Shown one piece after another: positions 35,916-47,900 of a DNA stretch of 64,000 bases. The translations under genes were made by a program, and so were the position numbers. Positions within the stretch are counted from its first letter, which is position 1. Every line of letters begins with the position of its first letter. Under the pieces are notes generated by a model that saw only the letters and a program-made list of their open reading frames with translations, was not told the DNA's origin and made no database searches. The stretch comes from Dugong dugon (lineage: Eukaryota; Chordata; Mammalia; Sirenia; Dugongidae), in NCBI GenBank assembly GCA_030035585.1, contig CM057471.1, positions 92,009,819-92,073,818 of the forward strand, given 5' to 3'.

Positions 35916-36789
35916 TGCTTTATAGATATGCTGTTACTTAGTCAAACTCCACCCCCTCCTCCAGGAACACTAAAGAAATGCACCCACCAATGAGCTTCAG
36001 GTTGACCTGAAGGCTCTTCTGCAGCCCAATCCCTCCCTTCTACATTGAATCCACAGATTGTGCTGAGTGGGGTATGAGCAGGAAAGACTGGTCAAATGCA
36101 GCATCTCAAGTTACCCTTGCCCTGAATGAGGAGATGAGTAAGAGGAAAGTGATAAGAACATTTGGGTCCCTAAATGTCACTGGGTTTTATGGGACTAAAC
36201 CTCCCCCACAGTCTGGAAACTTCTCCAATTAGCAGGCAATGATTGTGGTCTGCACCCTGCAATTTAAGCCCAACCTAACCAAAAGGAGGATTCCAAAGCA
36301 GCACCATTAGGCAGAAAAAATGCCAAAGAACATATCCCTCTGAGCAGATACTGTCTATGTACTTCCAGGGTCAGCAAGGACACAAAAGTGCTGTTTCTCC
36401 TTTATGCCTTCAAGCTCTGTCTTACTCTACATGGCCAATGCAGAAATGTGAAAAAGTGAAGATATTTTCTGACGAATTCAGAGAATTCCCTAACTACCTA
36501 ATTACCGGCCTCCAAAGTATTCAGCTATGAGAACTGAACAGTAGAGGAAAATACATTTCTCTAAGGGGAATTCTTCTAATCACAGATACGGTCTCTCTTT
36601 TCATTTCTCTGAGGTGAGGCTCTATGGGCTTACAGTAGTCAGCTCTTCAATTCATAGTTCATCACAGCTCATCATGTATTTTTTCAATTTAGATAACTTA
36701 GATAAAGAGAATGTATTGCTTAAGTACATATGTACTTGGACATACACAAAAGGAAACAGAAAAATCTACAGGTGGAATTTAATTTTTGT
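35916..36789. other. No recognised feature
   Basis: No supported gene or repeat. Confidence 0.4.
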
Positions 36790-36975
36790 AAGTATGTTTT
36801 AAGAAAGTGTTAAATGGAAGGTCATTCAACAACATGTTTACAAAGATTGTTTTAGAATGGCAGGATTATTGGTGATATGGGGCCATTTTTCCTTTCCTTT
36901 CATGTGTCTGTATTTTCTGAATTTTCTGCAGTAAGTACAAATTTGATAATTTTTTAATGTTATAAAAGAAAAAAG
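36790..36975 (+). repeat. Possible old LINE 3' end
   Basis: The passage gtgtctgtattttctgaatt, then ttctgcagtaagtacaaatt, and an A-rich end (ataaaagaaaaaagtac) resembles 3' ends of old mammalian LINEs. Weak call. Confidence 0.35.
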
Positions 36976-37049
36976 TACACTATTATTTTCAGTGTGATGT
37001 TAATAAAGGTACATGTGCATAGAAGCTCAAATAAATTGCTATTATCACT

Positions 37050-37225
37050 GTTCTAGTTCCTGGTGGTGTAGTGGTTAAGAGCTACAGCTGTTAACCGAAA
37101 GGTCGGCAGTTCGAATCTACCAGGCGCTCCTTGGAAACTCTATGGGGCAGTTCTACACTGTCTTATAGGGTCACTATGAGTCAGAATAGACTCAACGGCA
37201 ATGGGTTTGGTTTTTGGGTTTTTTG
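37050..37225 (+). mobile_element. AfroSINE, short type
   Basis: Reads ttcctggtggtgtagtggtt, aggtcggcagttcgaatcta, ctccttggaaactctatggg, and a tail caatgggtttggtttttggg. Full length with a good B box. Confidence 0.95.
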
Positions 37226-37439
37226 TTCCTGGTTATTTTTACCTGCCTCAATTGGCTGATATCTTTCTGCCTATTGGTTTCTCTTTGGTGCCTTCTTAAT
37301 TCTTTCTACATCTTTTTCTATTTTATATCTTTGATAATTATCAGAGATTTTTCTGGAAGTTTTTTTTTTTTTTGCAATACAGTAGTGTGTGGCTATCTAA
37401 AACAAAATGATTTAGAAATGGGATACAGAAATCAACAGA

Positions 37440-38560
37440 ATCTTCTTTAAAATAAAATTTGTTTTGAAGACTATGCACATAAGGAAGATTGCATAAATCA
37501 TAAGTGTACAGCTCAATCACAAAGTGAACACACCTATGTAACTATCACCCAAGTAAGGAAATAGAACATGACAAACACCCCAGAGGTGCCCTGTATGCCT
37601 CCTCCAAGTCCCAACTCTAACCTCCACTCCAAAGGTAGGCACATCTTGGTCTCTAACAGCACAGAACAATTTTGCCTATTTTTAAACTTTATGTAGATGA
37701 ATCATATGGTATATATTTTTATGTGTCAGGCTTCTTTCATGCAACATAATGTCCATGAAATCCAACTATGATGTAGCAGCAGTAGTTTCCATTTTCATTG
37801 TTTTATAATATTCCATTATATAAATCTATCCCAATTTATTGATCTATTCTACGGTAGCTGGATATCTTGTGCTGTTTCCAGTTTAAGGCTATGAATATTT
37901 TTGTATATGTCTTCTTAGAGGCATATGTACATTTGCACTTCTGTTAGGCATATACTAGAAGTAAATTGTTGAGTTAAGAAGTATGTGGAGGTTTAGCCTT
38001 AGTAAATATTGTCAAGCTGTATTCCAAAGTGGTCATACGAATTTATACTCCCACCAGCTCTGTAAGAAAGTTCCCGTTGCTCTGCATTCTTATCAACTCT
38101 TGGTATTTTCCAACTTTTAAATTTTAGCCATTCTACTAGCCCTGGTGGCGCAGTGATTAAACATTCAGCTGCCAACCAAAAGGTCAGCAGTTCAAATCCA
38201 CCAGCCACTCCTTGGAAATCCTAGGGGGCAGTTCTACTCTATACTATAGGGTCACTATCAGTCAGAATAGACTCAGTGGCAATGGGTTTGGTTTTCTGGT
38301 TTTTATCAGTTGTTTAATATTATATTGTTGGGGCTTTAATTTGTATTTCTCTGATTCATTATAATGAGGTTATGTACATTTTCATATGTTTCTTGGATAT
38401 TCTCTTTTATGAAGTATCCGTCCAAAGCTTTTTGCCCACTTTTCTATTGGGTTGTCTGTGTTTTTTTTCTTACTGATTCTTTATATATTCTTGATGCAAG
38501 CCTTTTTACAGAGATATGTATTACAAATATATTATCTCTTTCTGACTTGTACTTCTGTCA
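37440..38560 (-). mobile_element. Ancient L1 (L1M-type) fragment split by an AfroSINE
   Basis: Antisense L1 ORF2 end/3' region: ataatattccattatataaa, gcacttctgttaggcatata, and, after the SINE at 38139-38308, gaggttatgtacattttcat, caaagctttttgcccacttt, and ttctattgggttgtctgtgt. The two sides form one element. Confidence 0.8.
38139..38308 (+). mobile_element. AfroSINE, short type, inside ancient L1
   Basis: Reads agccctggtggcgcagtgat, ggtcagcagttcaaatccac, and a tail caatgggtttggttttctgg. It postdates the L1M it interrupts. Confidence 0.95.
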
Positions 38561-39034
38561 GTGCTGGGGCAGATCACTTTAAGGCATCATGAACAGAGAT
38601 GATTAAAGCTGGGATGTAGTCCCTGTGGTGGAAGGTTTATTTTCAAGTCACGTATTTCTAGAACTTGCATTAATATACACAATAACTGCAATGGATTGAA
38701 ACACATCATATATGTTTATATTCATAAGTCTGTTATAATACTGGAAAAGAAAAACAAAAATTACTCTTTGGCGACCATTGGAGGTTGCTAGGGAATGAAT
38801 TCAATATTCTAAAAGCTGATCAAAAAGAAAAAAGAATCAAGGCATTGCTTTGTGTTTCCTATACTAACTGTACCTCAAGATAACCAAATAGTCGATGAGT
38901 TAAGGTATTTCTTTACAGAAATATTACAGCTTATAAATTAGGAAGGAATGATAAAATTAAAATATCATAATGTTGAAATCCCTGATGAAATCATGCATGT
39001 AGGCAATGATCATTAATGTCTCCTAATACTACAA
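38561..39034. other. No recognised feature
   Basis: Unassigned AT-rich sequence. Confidence 0.4.
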
Positions 39035-39238
39035 AGGAGTCCCTAGGTAGTGCAAACAATTAACATACAGGGCTGATAGCTGAAAAGTCAGAGTGTGAGT
39101 TCACCCAGAGGTACCTTAGAAGAAAGGCCTGGCAATCTATTTCTGAAAAATCAGCCACTGAAAACCGTATGGAGCAGAGTTCTCCTCTGACATACAAGGG
39201 GATGCCATGAGTTGGAACAGACTCCATGGCAACTGGTT
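39035..39238 (+). mobile_element. AfroSINE, long type
   Basis: Reads ggagtccctaggtagtgcaa, gaagaaaggcctggcaatct, and a tail catggcaactggtt. Flanks aatactacaaa and aatatcacaaaa are similar and may be an eroded TSD. Confidence 0.93.
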
Positions 39239-39380
39239 AATATCACAAAAGAGAGATAATTAGATACAGACCTCCTATTGGAAGTAGATACCACCACCTG
39301 AAAAAGAAGCCTTGCCCAAAAGTCAAATCTGAATCCGAAAATCCTCTAGATCTCAATTTCAGGGACGGGGTGGGCATGGG

Positions 39381-39532
39381 AAACGTTGCCATAGAGTCGA
39401 TTCCAACTCATAGCGACCCTATAGGATAGAGTGGAACTGCCCCATAGGGTTTCCAAGAAGTAGCTGGTGGATTTCAACTGCCAATCTTTTGGTTAATAGC
39501 CAAGCTCTTAACCATTGCACCACCAAGTCTTC
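39381..39532 (-). mobile_element. AfroSINE, short type
   Basis: Reads gttgccatagagtcgattcc, ccctataggatagagtggaa, and a head caccaccaagtctt. Full length. Confidence 0.93.
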
Positions 39533-39871
39533 TCAGGGGTAAAAAGATCTCATTAAACCACAGTTTGAAGTTGCAATCAGTAAAATTAAGAATGTGGAAA
39601 ACTCTGTAAATAAATGACTCAGTTTCTTCAATAAGTAAATTGCAAGGGGGAAAAAATGGCAAAGGGGAAAGAACCTATAAATTATAAAAGAATCAAGAGA
39701 CATATCAACCAATTGCAAAGTACAAACAGTATGTGAATACTGATTTGGGCAACCTTTAAAAAATTTTTTTTTGAGTCTAAGAAATTTTACCACTGACTAG
39801 ATTTGATGATAAGAAGGACTTATCGCTAGTATTTTAAATATGACAATGATGATGTGATTACGTTTTCTTGA
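39533..39871. other. No recognised feature
   Basis: AT-rich; the frame at 39793-39533 is a chance frame. Confidence 0.4.
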
Positions 39872-39918
39872 TAGACAGGCAGATAGACAGATTGATAGAT
39901 AGATCAATAGATCGATTA
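39872..39918. repeat. Degenerate (GATA)n microsatellite
   Basis: Imperfect units gacagg, cagatagacag, gatagatagatcaatagat. Directly abuts an RTE 3' end, so it may have grown from that element's tail. Confidence 0.8.
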
Positions 39919-39921
39919 TTT

Positions 39922-40148
39922 GATGCTGTCAAGTGGATTCCAACTCATGGCAACTTTATGTATAACACAAAACATTGCCCAATCCTGCCTCATCCTCACA
40001 ATCATCGGCATGTTTGAGTCCACTGTTGTGGCTATTGCGCCAATTCATCTCTCCCAGTTTCTCCCTCACCCTCACTGACCTTCTACTTCACTAAACATTA
40101 TGTCCTACTCCAGTGATTGATCCCTCCTAATAAGACATCCAAAGTAAG
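39922..40148 (-). mobile_element. RTE 3' end
   Basis: Plus-strand reading: gatgctgtcaagtggattcc, tgtataacacaaaacattgc, aaacattatgtcctactcca, aagacatccaaagtaagcaa. This matches the 3' 300 bp of the RTE at 440-3085. 5'-truncated. Confidence 0.88.
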
Positions 40149-40149
40149 C

Positions 40150-40380
40150 AAGTTGGACAATGTTCTGTTGTGATCAGTAAGGTTTTTCACTGGCTTATTT
40201 TCAGAAATAGGTCACCAACCCTTTCTTCCTGGCCCGTCTTGGTCTGGAAGCTCTGCTGAAACCTGTCTACAATGGCCCTACTGGTATTTGAAATACCAGT
40301 GGTATAGCTTCCAGCATCACACCAATGTGCAAGCCACAACAGTATGACAAACTGACAGATGCATGGTGGTGTCTTAAAAG
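40150..40380. repeat. Unclassified repeat-like segment with a near-perfect hairpin
   Basis: Contains gtgatcagtaaggttttt, tctggaagctctgctgaaac, and ccagcatcacaccaatgtgc. It has a perfect 10-bp inverted repeat (arms actggtattt/aaataccagt, one-base centre) at 40280-40300. Part of its start resembles AfroSINE long-type wording (cactggcttattttcagaaa), so it may be a relative. It is the pre-existing target into which the L1 stack was inserted. Confidence 0.5.
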
Positions 40381-40395
40381 ATTTCTTACCTTTTA

Positions 40396-40670
40396 TGAGT
40401 AGCATCTGGGGTCCTAAAAGCGTATGAGTGGCCATCTAAGATACTCCACTGGTCTCACTCCTTCAGGAGCAAGGGAAAATGAAGAAAACTAAAGAAACAA
40501 GGGAAAGATTAATCCAAAGGACTAATAGACCACAACTACGACAGCCTCCAACAGATTGAGTCCAGTACAACTAGATGGTGCCCAGCTACCATTACTGACT
40601 GCTCTGACAGGGATCACAATACAGCGTTCTGGACAGAGCTGGAAAAAAATGTAGAACAAAATTCTAACTC
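40396..40670 (+). mobile_element. L1 'O', 3' UTR first part (outer, oldest of the nested stack)
   Basis: Sense 3' UTR of the older lineage: gcatctggggtcctaaaagc, actagatggtgcccagctac, aatgtagaacaaaattctaa. It breaks off at the A run 40671-40677, where L1 A starts. It resumes at 55914. Its own TSD is atttcttac(c/g)tttta at 40381-40395 and 56270-56284. Confidence 0.92.
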
Positions 40671-40683
40671 AAAAAAAGGCCAG

Positions 40684-42112
40684 GAGGCAGGGCCAAAATG
40701 TTGGGGTAGTCAGACACTTCTGGTGGTCCCTCTTACAACAAAAACCCCATAAAAAGTGAATTGATTATATATGACAATCTAGGAGCCCTGAACATCAAAG
40801 GCAAAGTTGAGGAATCAGACTGAGTGGCAGGGGGAGTTAGAGATGGTTCGGAAGTACCGAGGAGTTGCCAGACCTGACCCAGCAGGAGCCAGAGCCCTTC
40901 AGTCCGAATCAGCTCATGTGTGCCATGAGGCAAGCAGTGGCACTTGGGAGGCATTTTCCACAACAGGAGAGACCCAGCAGCAGAGAGTCTACTCAGACAT
41001 CCAGAACCACTGAGAAGCAGCCCTCGATCAGCAAAAGATAAGTACTTGTGTCTGGCCTACCGTGCTGTTGAAAAACACCCCCCTTAGGGAAAAACCTCTC
41101 TCCCATTTACCTCTCTGCTCCCTGCTCTGCACTGGGTCTGGGATGGCTTCAGTGATTGCCAAGACCCCTGGGCCAGAAGTAGGACCTGTCAGATGCCCTG
41201 AGCCATTCTCCTAGCCTTGGAGAGGGAACAAATTAACAAACAGGGTGAAAAAAAATCTGCTAGCTCCACTAATCCAGGAACTCTGGGTAGCACAGCTCCT
41301 TTGCCTAGACATAGCATAAGGGGTCCACGGACTCTGAGTGCCTTTCACCCTTGCATAGACTTGTGTGGGCCCATTTCAACAGCGAAGGCCCTCATTACCA
41401 CAGTACAACAGGTTATACACCTGAAGTTTAACTTCAACCGTTTCAGCTGTGAAGTGGCAGGTTCATGACATTTGACACTGCTCTGCCCATTAAGCAGGGT
41501 CTTCACCTACCCACATCAGGGGCCTGAGGACTGGCAGCTCCACCCACGCCACCTAGCCACCTGCGACAGGGGTCCAAGAATAAGTGGCGCCCCCCAGTCC
41601 TTACAGCCAACAGCACTGGATGCTCATAGTCAGGCTGCAAAACCCACTCACCTATATGCTGTAGGGAACAGGGAGATGCTTTCATCCCAGACACTCAGGG
41701 GCAGCCGTCAGCCCCCTGCCTTGATCAGCACATGACCCCCTACAGCAGCCAGATGCCTGTGCCTACACCAATCACCCATGCCAGTTTAGGACTGTAGGTG
41801 AGAGCCTGCAATGCACACTTGGTGACCAACTACCTGGTCACCTGAGCTGAATCCATACAAGAAAGGTAAAAGGAATACTGTGCTCACATACCTAGTAACA
41901 GATCTAACCACCTGGTGACAGGACTTTAGAGCTTCTAAGGTGCCAATAATCAAACTAGCTCACAGGAGCAGCTTATTTGGGCATATCAGAACAAAACAAA
42001 ACAAGAAGCTAGGAAAAGTGAGCAAACATAAAATAAATAAATATAATAACTTATTGATGGTGCAGATCAAATTGATTGTGCAATATCAAATCACACAAAG
42101 AGGTAGACCATG
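40684..42112 (+). promoter_or_regulatory. L1 'A' 5' UTR
   Basis: 1.43 kb from the 5' terminus (gaggcagggccaaaatgt) to the ORF1 ATG. Matches 42159-43539 phrase by phrase (for example gaggaatcagactgagtgg and tggtgacaggac). By family it holds the internal promoter. Small frames inside are not conserved between copies. Confidence 0.65.
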
Positions 42113-42158
42113 ATGGCTTCAGCAAGTGACCAAAATAGAGAATCAAGAAATTTTCCAG
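42113..42158 (+). pseudogene. L1 'A' ORF1, N-terminal 15 codons before the insertion
   Basis: The ATG at 42113 opens MASASDQNRES, the family start. The frame is cut after the first base of codon 16 by L1 B. The following bases of the same codon are found at 49781, directly after the right TSD copy. Confidence 0.88.
42145..42158. repeat. TSD of L1 'B' (left copy)
   Basis: aagaaattttccag, identical to 49767-49780. It is part of the ORF1 coding sequence of L1 A. Confidence 0.95.
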
Positions 42159-43539
42159 GGGGGGGCATGGCCAACATGGCAGTGTAGTCAGATGCTTCCT
42201 ATATCCCTCTTACAACAAAGACCTGGAAAAACAAGTGATTTGATTGTATATGAATATCTAGGAGCCCTGAACAAGGCAAAGTTGAGGAATCAGACTGAGT
42301 GGTGGGGGGAGAGGAAGACAGTTTGAAAGAAGTGAAGAGAGCCAGAGCGGGGTGGCAAACTGCAGCTCTACAGCCACGCCAGGTCCGCAGTGAAGCAGGC
42401 AAACATCTGTGCTGTGCACGCACTCGGGAGCAGTTTCCACATCATGAGAGATCCGGCAGCAGAGATTCTGCTTGGATGCTCCAAACCAGTGAAAAGCAGC
42501 TCCCAAGTGGCTAAAGATAAGTACATGTGTGCACCCTTTCATGGGGATTTAAAAAAAAAAAAAAGCCCAATTGGGAAAAACGTCTCTCCCTTTTACCTCC
42601 TCCCTCTGCACTCTGCACCAAGAGTCCACTGGGCCAGAAGTAGATCCCAAAAGGCACCCTGACCCATTCTCCTGGCCTTGGAGAGAGAACTAATAAGCTA
42701 CTGGCTCCCCCAAGCCAGGAACACAGGGTAAGCACAGCTCCTTTGCTAGGCACAGGCATAAGGGGCCCACAGACTCTAGTGACTTACACCCCTGTATAAA
42801 CTTGTGGGGACCCATCTCAACAGCATTAACCCTCACTACCACAGTACAACAGGGCAAACATCTGAAGTTTAACTTCAGCTGTTTCAGTTGTCAAGTGGCA
42901 GATTTGTGACCCTCGAAACAGCCCTGCCCCTTAAGTAGGCACTTCTATTGATCCGCAACAGGGGTTTCAGGACTGGTGGCATCACCTAAACCTCCTAGTC
43001 ACCTGCTACAGGAGTCCAAGAAAAAGTGGTAACCTCAAGTCTTTATAGCCAACAGAGTGGGGTGCTCATAGTCTGGCTGCAAAACTCACCTACCTACTCA
43101 ACCTAGAGAATAGGGACATGCTTTCCTTTCAGAATCTCAGGGGCAGCCATCAGCCCCCCGCCTGGCTCAGCGCATGATCTCCTACCACATCCAGAGTCCA
43201 GTGCCTGCACCAATCACCCATGCCTCTCTAGGACTGTGGGTGAGAGCCTGCACCACACACTTGGTGACTGACTGCCTGGACACCTGAGCTGAACCCATAT
43301 AGGAAACTTTAACAGACTACTGTGTGCATATACTTAGTTACAGAACTAACTATCTGGTGACAGGACATTAGAGATTCAAAGGTGTCAATAAACTAGTGCA
43401 CACAAGCAGCCTATTGGGGCATATCAAAACAAAACAAGAAGCTAGGATTCACTAAACAAATATAAAATAAAATTATAATAACTTATTGATGGCTCGGAGA
43501 CAACAGTCAATATCAAATCACATAAACAGGCAGTCCATG
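42159..43539 (+). promoter_or_regulatory. L1 'B' 5' UTR
   Basis: 1.38 kb, colinear with the 5' UTR of L1 A. A G-run at 42158-42165 begins the element. The A run at 42551-42564 (aaaaaaaaaaaaaa) is an expansion not seen in L1 A. Confidence 0.65.
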
Positions 43540-44508
43540 ATGGCTTCAGCAAGCTCCCAAAATAAAGAATCAATAAATTCTCTGGAGGAAGAGAATTTCT
43601 TGGAATTATCAGAGGCAGAATAAAAAAGATTAATATACAAAACTCTTCTAGAAATTAGAAAGGAAATTCTACATAATGCAGAAAATTCCAGGGAACATAC
43701 AGACAAAGTAGTAGCGGAACTTAAAAAAGTTATTCAGGAACACAATGACAAATTTAATAGGCTGGAAGAATCCATACAGAGACAGCAATCAGAAATCCAG
43801 AAGATTAACAATAAAATTTCAGAATTAGACAACTCAATAGAAAGTCATAGGAGCAGAACCGAGGCAGTAGAGGTTAGAATTTGTGACACTGAAGATAAAG
43901 CTCTTGATGCCAACTTATTTGAGGAAAAATCAGATAAAAGAATTAAAAAGAATGAAGAAACTCTAAGAGTCGTGTGGGACTCTATCAAGAGAAATAACCT
44001 ACGAGTGATTGGAGTACCAGAACAGGGCGGGGGGATAACAGAAAATACAGAGAAAATTCTTGAAGATTTGTTGACAGAAAACTTCCCTGATATCATGAAA
44101 GATGAAAAGATATCTATCCAAGATGCTCATCGAACCCCACATAAGGTAGATCCCAGAAGAAAGTCACCAAGACATATTATGATCAAACTTACCAAAACCA
44201 AAGATAAAGAGAGAATTTTAAGAGCAGCTAGGGATAAAAGAAAAGTCATCTACAAAGGAGAGTCAATTAGAAAAAGCTCGGACTACTCAGCAGTAACAAT
44301 GCAGGCTAGAAGGCAATGGGACGACATATATAAAGCCTTGAAGGAAAATAACTGCCAGCCGAGAATTATATATCCAGCAAAACTGTCTCTCAAATATGAT
44401 AGCGAAATTAGGGCATTTTGAAATAAACAGAAGGTCAGGGGATTTGCAAAAATCAAACCAAAATTACAGGAAATACTAAAGGGAGTCTTAGGGCTAGATA
44501 ATCAATAA
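43540..44508 (+). pseudogene. L1 'B' ORF1p, nearly complete with two nonsense codons
   Basis: 322 codons from the ATG at 43540 (MASASSQNKES) to the TAA at 44506-44508. The frame is continuous. A coiled-coil region (RLEESIQRQQSEIQKINNKI) is followed by the RRM core (NNLRVIGVPE) and the C-terminal domain (KSPRHIMIKL, YKGESIRKSSDY). Two nonsense changes break it: TAA at 43621-43623, where copy A has TAC (Tyr), and TGA at 44419-44421, where copy A has CCA. The start is supported by identical context (ccatgatggcttcagcaag) in copy A. Role by family: trimeric RNA-binding chaperone of the L1 RNP. Confidence 0.93.
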
Positions 44509-44952
44509 TACCAGATAACAAAGCAAGACTAGAACACAGGATGGAGCAACCAGATATTGACTCATGTAGGGAAATCGAAAATCCATCAAAGCTAAAACAT
44601 TGAAAATAGGGAAACAGATATCAATCTGTAAAAACAGACAACATTACAACAAAAAAGAGAGACTTAAAAATTCAGACATTGGTTTTTCATATGGAAGGGA
44701 AGTTAAGGTGATATAAAGTACTAAAAGACTGGTATAAACTTAGAAAAATAGGAGTAAATACTAAGGTAACCACAAAGGAATCTAACACTCCTACAAATCA
44801 AAATTTAAAAGTAGAAAAACATAAACACCCAGCAAACACAAAATCTACAACAATGAAAAAGGTGAAAAAAAATACATAAAGAAAAATGACTCAGCACAGA
44901 AAATTGAGGGGAACAAAGAAACTGTGAACAACACACAAAAAGACATATCAGG
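44509..44952 (+). other. L1 'B' inter-ORF spacer
   Basis: 444 bp, A-rich, without a conserved frame. Similar spacers of 438 bp (50690-51127, L1 A) and 433 bp (18819-19251, minus-strand L1) occur at the same place. Confidence 0.8.
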
Positions 44953-47900
44953 ATGAGAGCACTAAACTCATACCTATCAATAATTACACTGAATGTAAAT
45001 GGACTTAATGCACCAATAAAGAGACAGAGAGTGCCAGAATGGATAAAAAAGCATGATCCATCTATATGCTGCCTACAAGAAATGCACCTTAGTCTTAAAG
45101 ACACAAACAGGCTAAAACTCAAAGGACAGAAAAAAATATATCAAGCAAACAACACTCAAAAAAGAGCGGGAGTGGCAGTATTAATCTCTGACAAAATAGA
45201 CTTTAAAGTAAAATCCACCACAAAGGATAAGGAAGGGCACTATATAATGATTAAAGGGTCAATACACCAGGAGGACATAACTGTAATAAGTATTTACGCA
45301 CCCAACAACAGGGCTCCAAAATACATAAAACAAACTCTATCAGCTCTGAAGAGAGAGACAGATAGCTCCACAATAGTAGTAGGAGGCTTCAACATGCCAC
45401 ATTCAGTGAAGGACAGAACATCCAGAAAGAAGCTCAACAAAGACACAGAAGAGCTAAATGCTACAATCAACCAACTTGATCTCATAGACATATACCGAAC
45501 ATTCCACCCAACAGCAGCCAAGTATACTTTCTTTTCCAACGTACATGGAACATTCTCCAGAATAGACCACATATTAGGCCATAAAGCAAGCCTTAACAAA
45601 ATCCAAAACATCTGAATATTACAAAGCATCTTTTCTGTCCATAAAGCCATAAAATGGAAATCAACAACACAAAAAGCAAGGAAAAAAAATCAAACACATG
45701 GAAACTGGACAATATCTTGCTCTAAAACTACTGGGTTATAGAAGAAATTAAGGATGGAATAAAGAAATTCATAGAATCAAACAAGAATGAAAACACATCC
45801 TACCAGAACCTTTGGGACACAGCATAACTAGTGCTCAGAGGCCAGTTTATAGCAATAAATGCACATATCCAAAAAGAAGAAAAGCTCATAATCAAAGCAT
45901 TAACCCTATAACTGGAACAAGTAGAAAGAGAGCAGCAAAAGAAACCCACAGACACCAGAAGAAAGTAAATAATAAGAAATAGAGAAGAATTAAATGAAAG
46001 AGAATAGAAAAACAATTGAAAGAGTTAACAAGACCAAAAGCTGGTTCTTTGAAAAGATCAACAAAATTCATAAACCATTGGCCAAACTGACAAAGAAGAA
46101 CAGGAAAGGAAGCAGATAACCCGTGTAAGGAATGAGATGGGTGCTATCACAACAGATCCAACTGAAATTAAAAGAATCATAACAGATTACTATGAAAAAT
46201 TGTACTCTGACAAATTTGAAAACCTAGAGGAAATGGAAAAATTTCTTGAAACTCACTACCTACCTAAATTAACACAAACAGAGGTAGAACAACTAAAAAA
46301 ACCCATAACAAAAGAAGAGATTGAAAAGGTAATTAAAAAACTCCTAACAAAAAAAAGCACTGGCCTGGATGGCTTTACTGGAGAATTTTACCAAATTTTC
46401 AGAGAAGAGATAACACCACTACTACTAAAGGTATTTCAGAGCATAGAAAAGGATGGAATACTCCCAAACTCATTCCATGAAGCCAGCATAACCCTGATAC
46501 CAAAACCAGGTAAAGACACCACAAAAAAAGAAAATTACAGACTGATATCCCTCAAGAACATTGACGCAACAATCCTCAACAAAATTTTAGCCAATAGAAT
46601 TCAGCAACATATCAAAAAAATAATTCACCATGACCAAGTGGGATTTATACCAGGTAGCAGGGATGCTTCAACATTAGAAAAACAGTCAATGTAATCCATC
46701 ACATAAATAAAACAAAAGACAAGAACCACATGATCTTATCAATTGATGCAGAAAAGACAGTCAACAAAGTCCAACACCCATTCATGATAAAAACCGTCAA
46801 CAAAATAGGAATAGAAAGGAAAATCCCCAATATAATTAAGGGCATTTATACAAAACCAACAGCCAAAATCATACTAAATGAAAAGACTTTGAAAGCATTC
46901 TCCTTGAGAACAGGAACGAGACAAGGATGCCCTCTATCACAACTATTATTCAACATTGTGCTCGAGCTCCTAGCCAGAGCAATTAGGCTAGAAAAAGAAA
47001 TAAAGGGCACCCAGATAGGTAGGGAAGAAGTCAAAGTATCTCTATTTGCAGATGATATGATCTTATACACAAAAAACCCCAAAGAATCCACAAGAAAACT
47101 ACTGGAACTAATGGAAGATTTCAGCAAAGTTTCAGGATACAAGGTAAACATACAAAAATCACCCGGATTCCTTTACACCAACAAAGAGAACCTTGAAGAG
47201 GAAATAACCAAATGAATACCATTTACAATAGCCCCCAAGAAGATAAAATACTTAGGAATAAATCTAACCAGAGACATAAAAGATCTATACAGAGAAAACT
47301 ACAAGACACTACTGCAAGAAACTAAAAGAGACCTGCATAAGTGGAAAAATATACCTTGCTCATAGATAGGTAGACTCAACATAGTGAAAATGTCAATTCT
47401 ACCCAAAGCAAATGCAATGCAATCCCAATCCAAATTCCACCAGCATTTTTTAATGAGATGGAGAAACAAATCACCAACTTCATATGGAAAGGGAAGAGTC
47501 CCCGAATAAATAAAGCATTACTCAAGAAGAAGAACAAAGTGGGAGGCCTTACACTACCTGATTTTAAGACTTATTATCCTGCCACAGTAGTCAAGACAGC
47601 CTGGTACTGGTACAACAACAGATACATAGACCAATGGAACAGAGTTGAGAACACAGATATAAGATCATCCACCTATGAGCAGCTAATATTTGACAAAGGC
47701 CCAAAGTCTGTTATTTGGGGAAAAGATAGTCTCTTTAACAAACGGTGCTGGCATAACTGGATATCTATATGCAAAAAACTGAAACAAGACCCATACCTCA
47801 CACCATGTACAAAAACTAACTCAAAATGGATCAAGGACTTAAATGGAAAATCAAAAAAGATAAAGATCATGGAAGAAAAGATAGAGACAATGCTAGGAGC

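Noticed and set aside
38139-38308. A possible tRNA gene (A- and B-box-like sequences)
   Set aside because: The boxes belong to the tRNA-derived head of an AfroSINE, which is followed by the SINE body and tail. There is no acceptor-stem pairing or mature tRNA end.
42511-42759. Open frames in the L1 5' UTRs (also 41217-41735)
   Set aside because: GC-richer composition yields frames by chance. They are not conserved between the colinear 5' UTRs of copies A and B.
43972-44421. A 149-codon open frame with a coherent protein sequence that could be taken for a host gene
   Set aside because: It is the C-terminal part of L1 B ORF1p (RRM core and C-terminal domain), in frame with an upstream family start at 43540 and interrupted by a nonsense codon.
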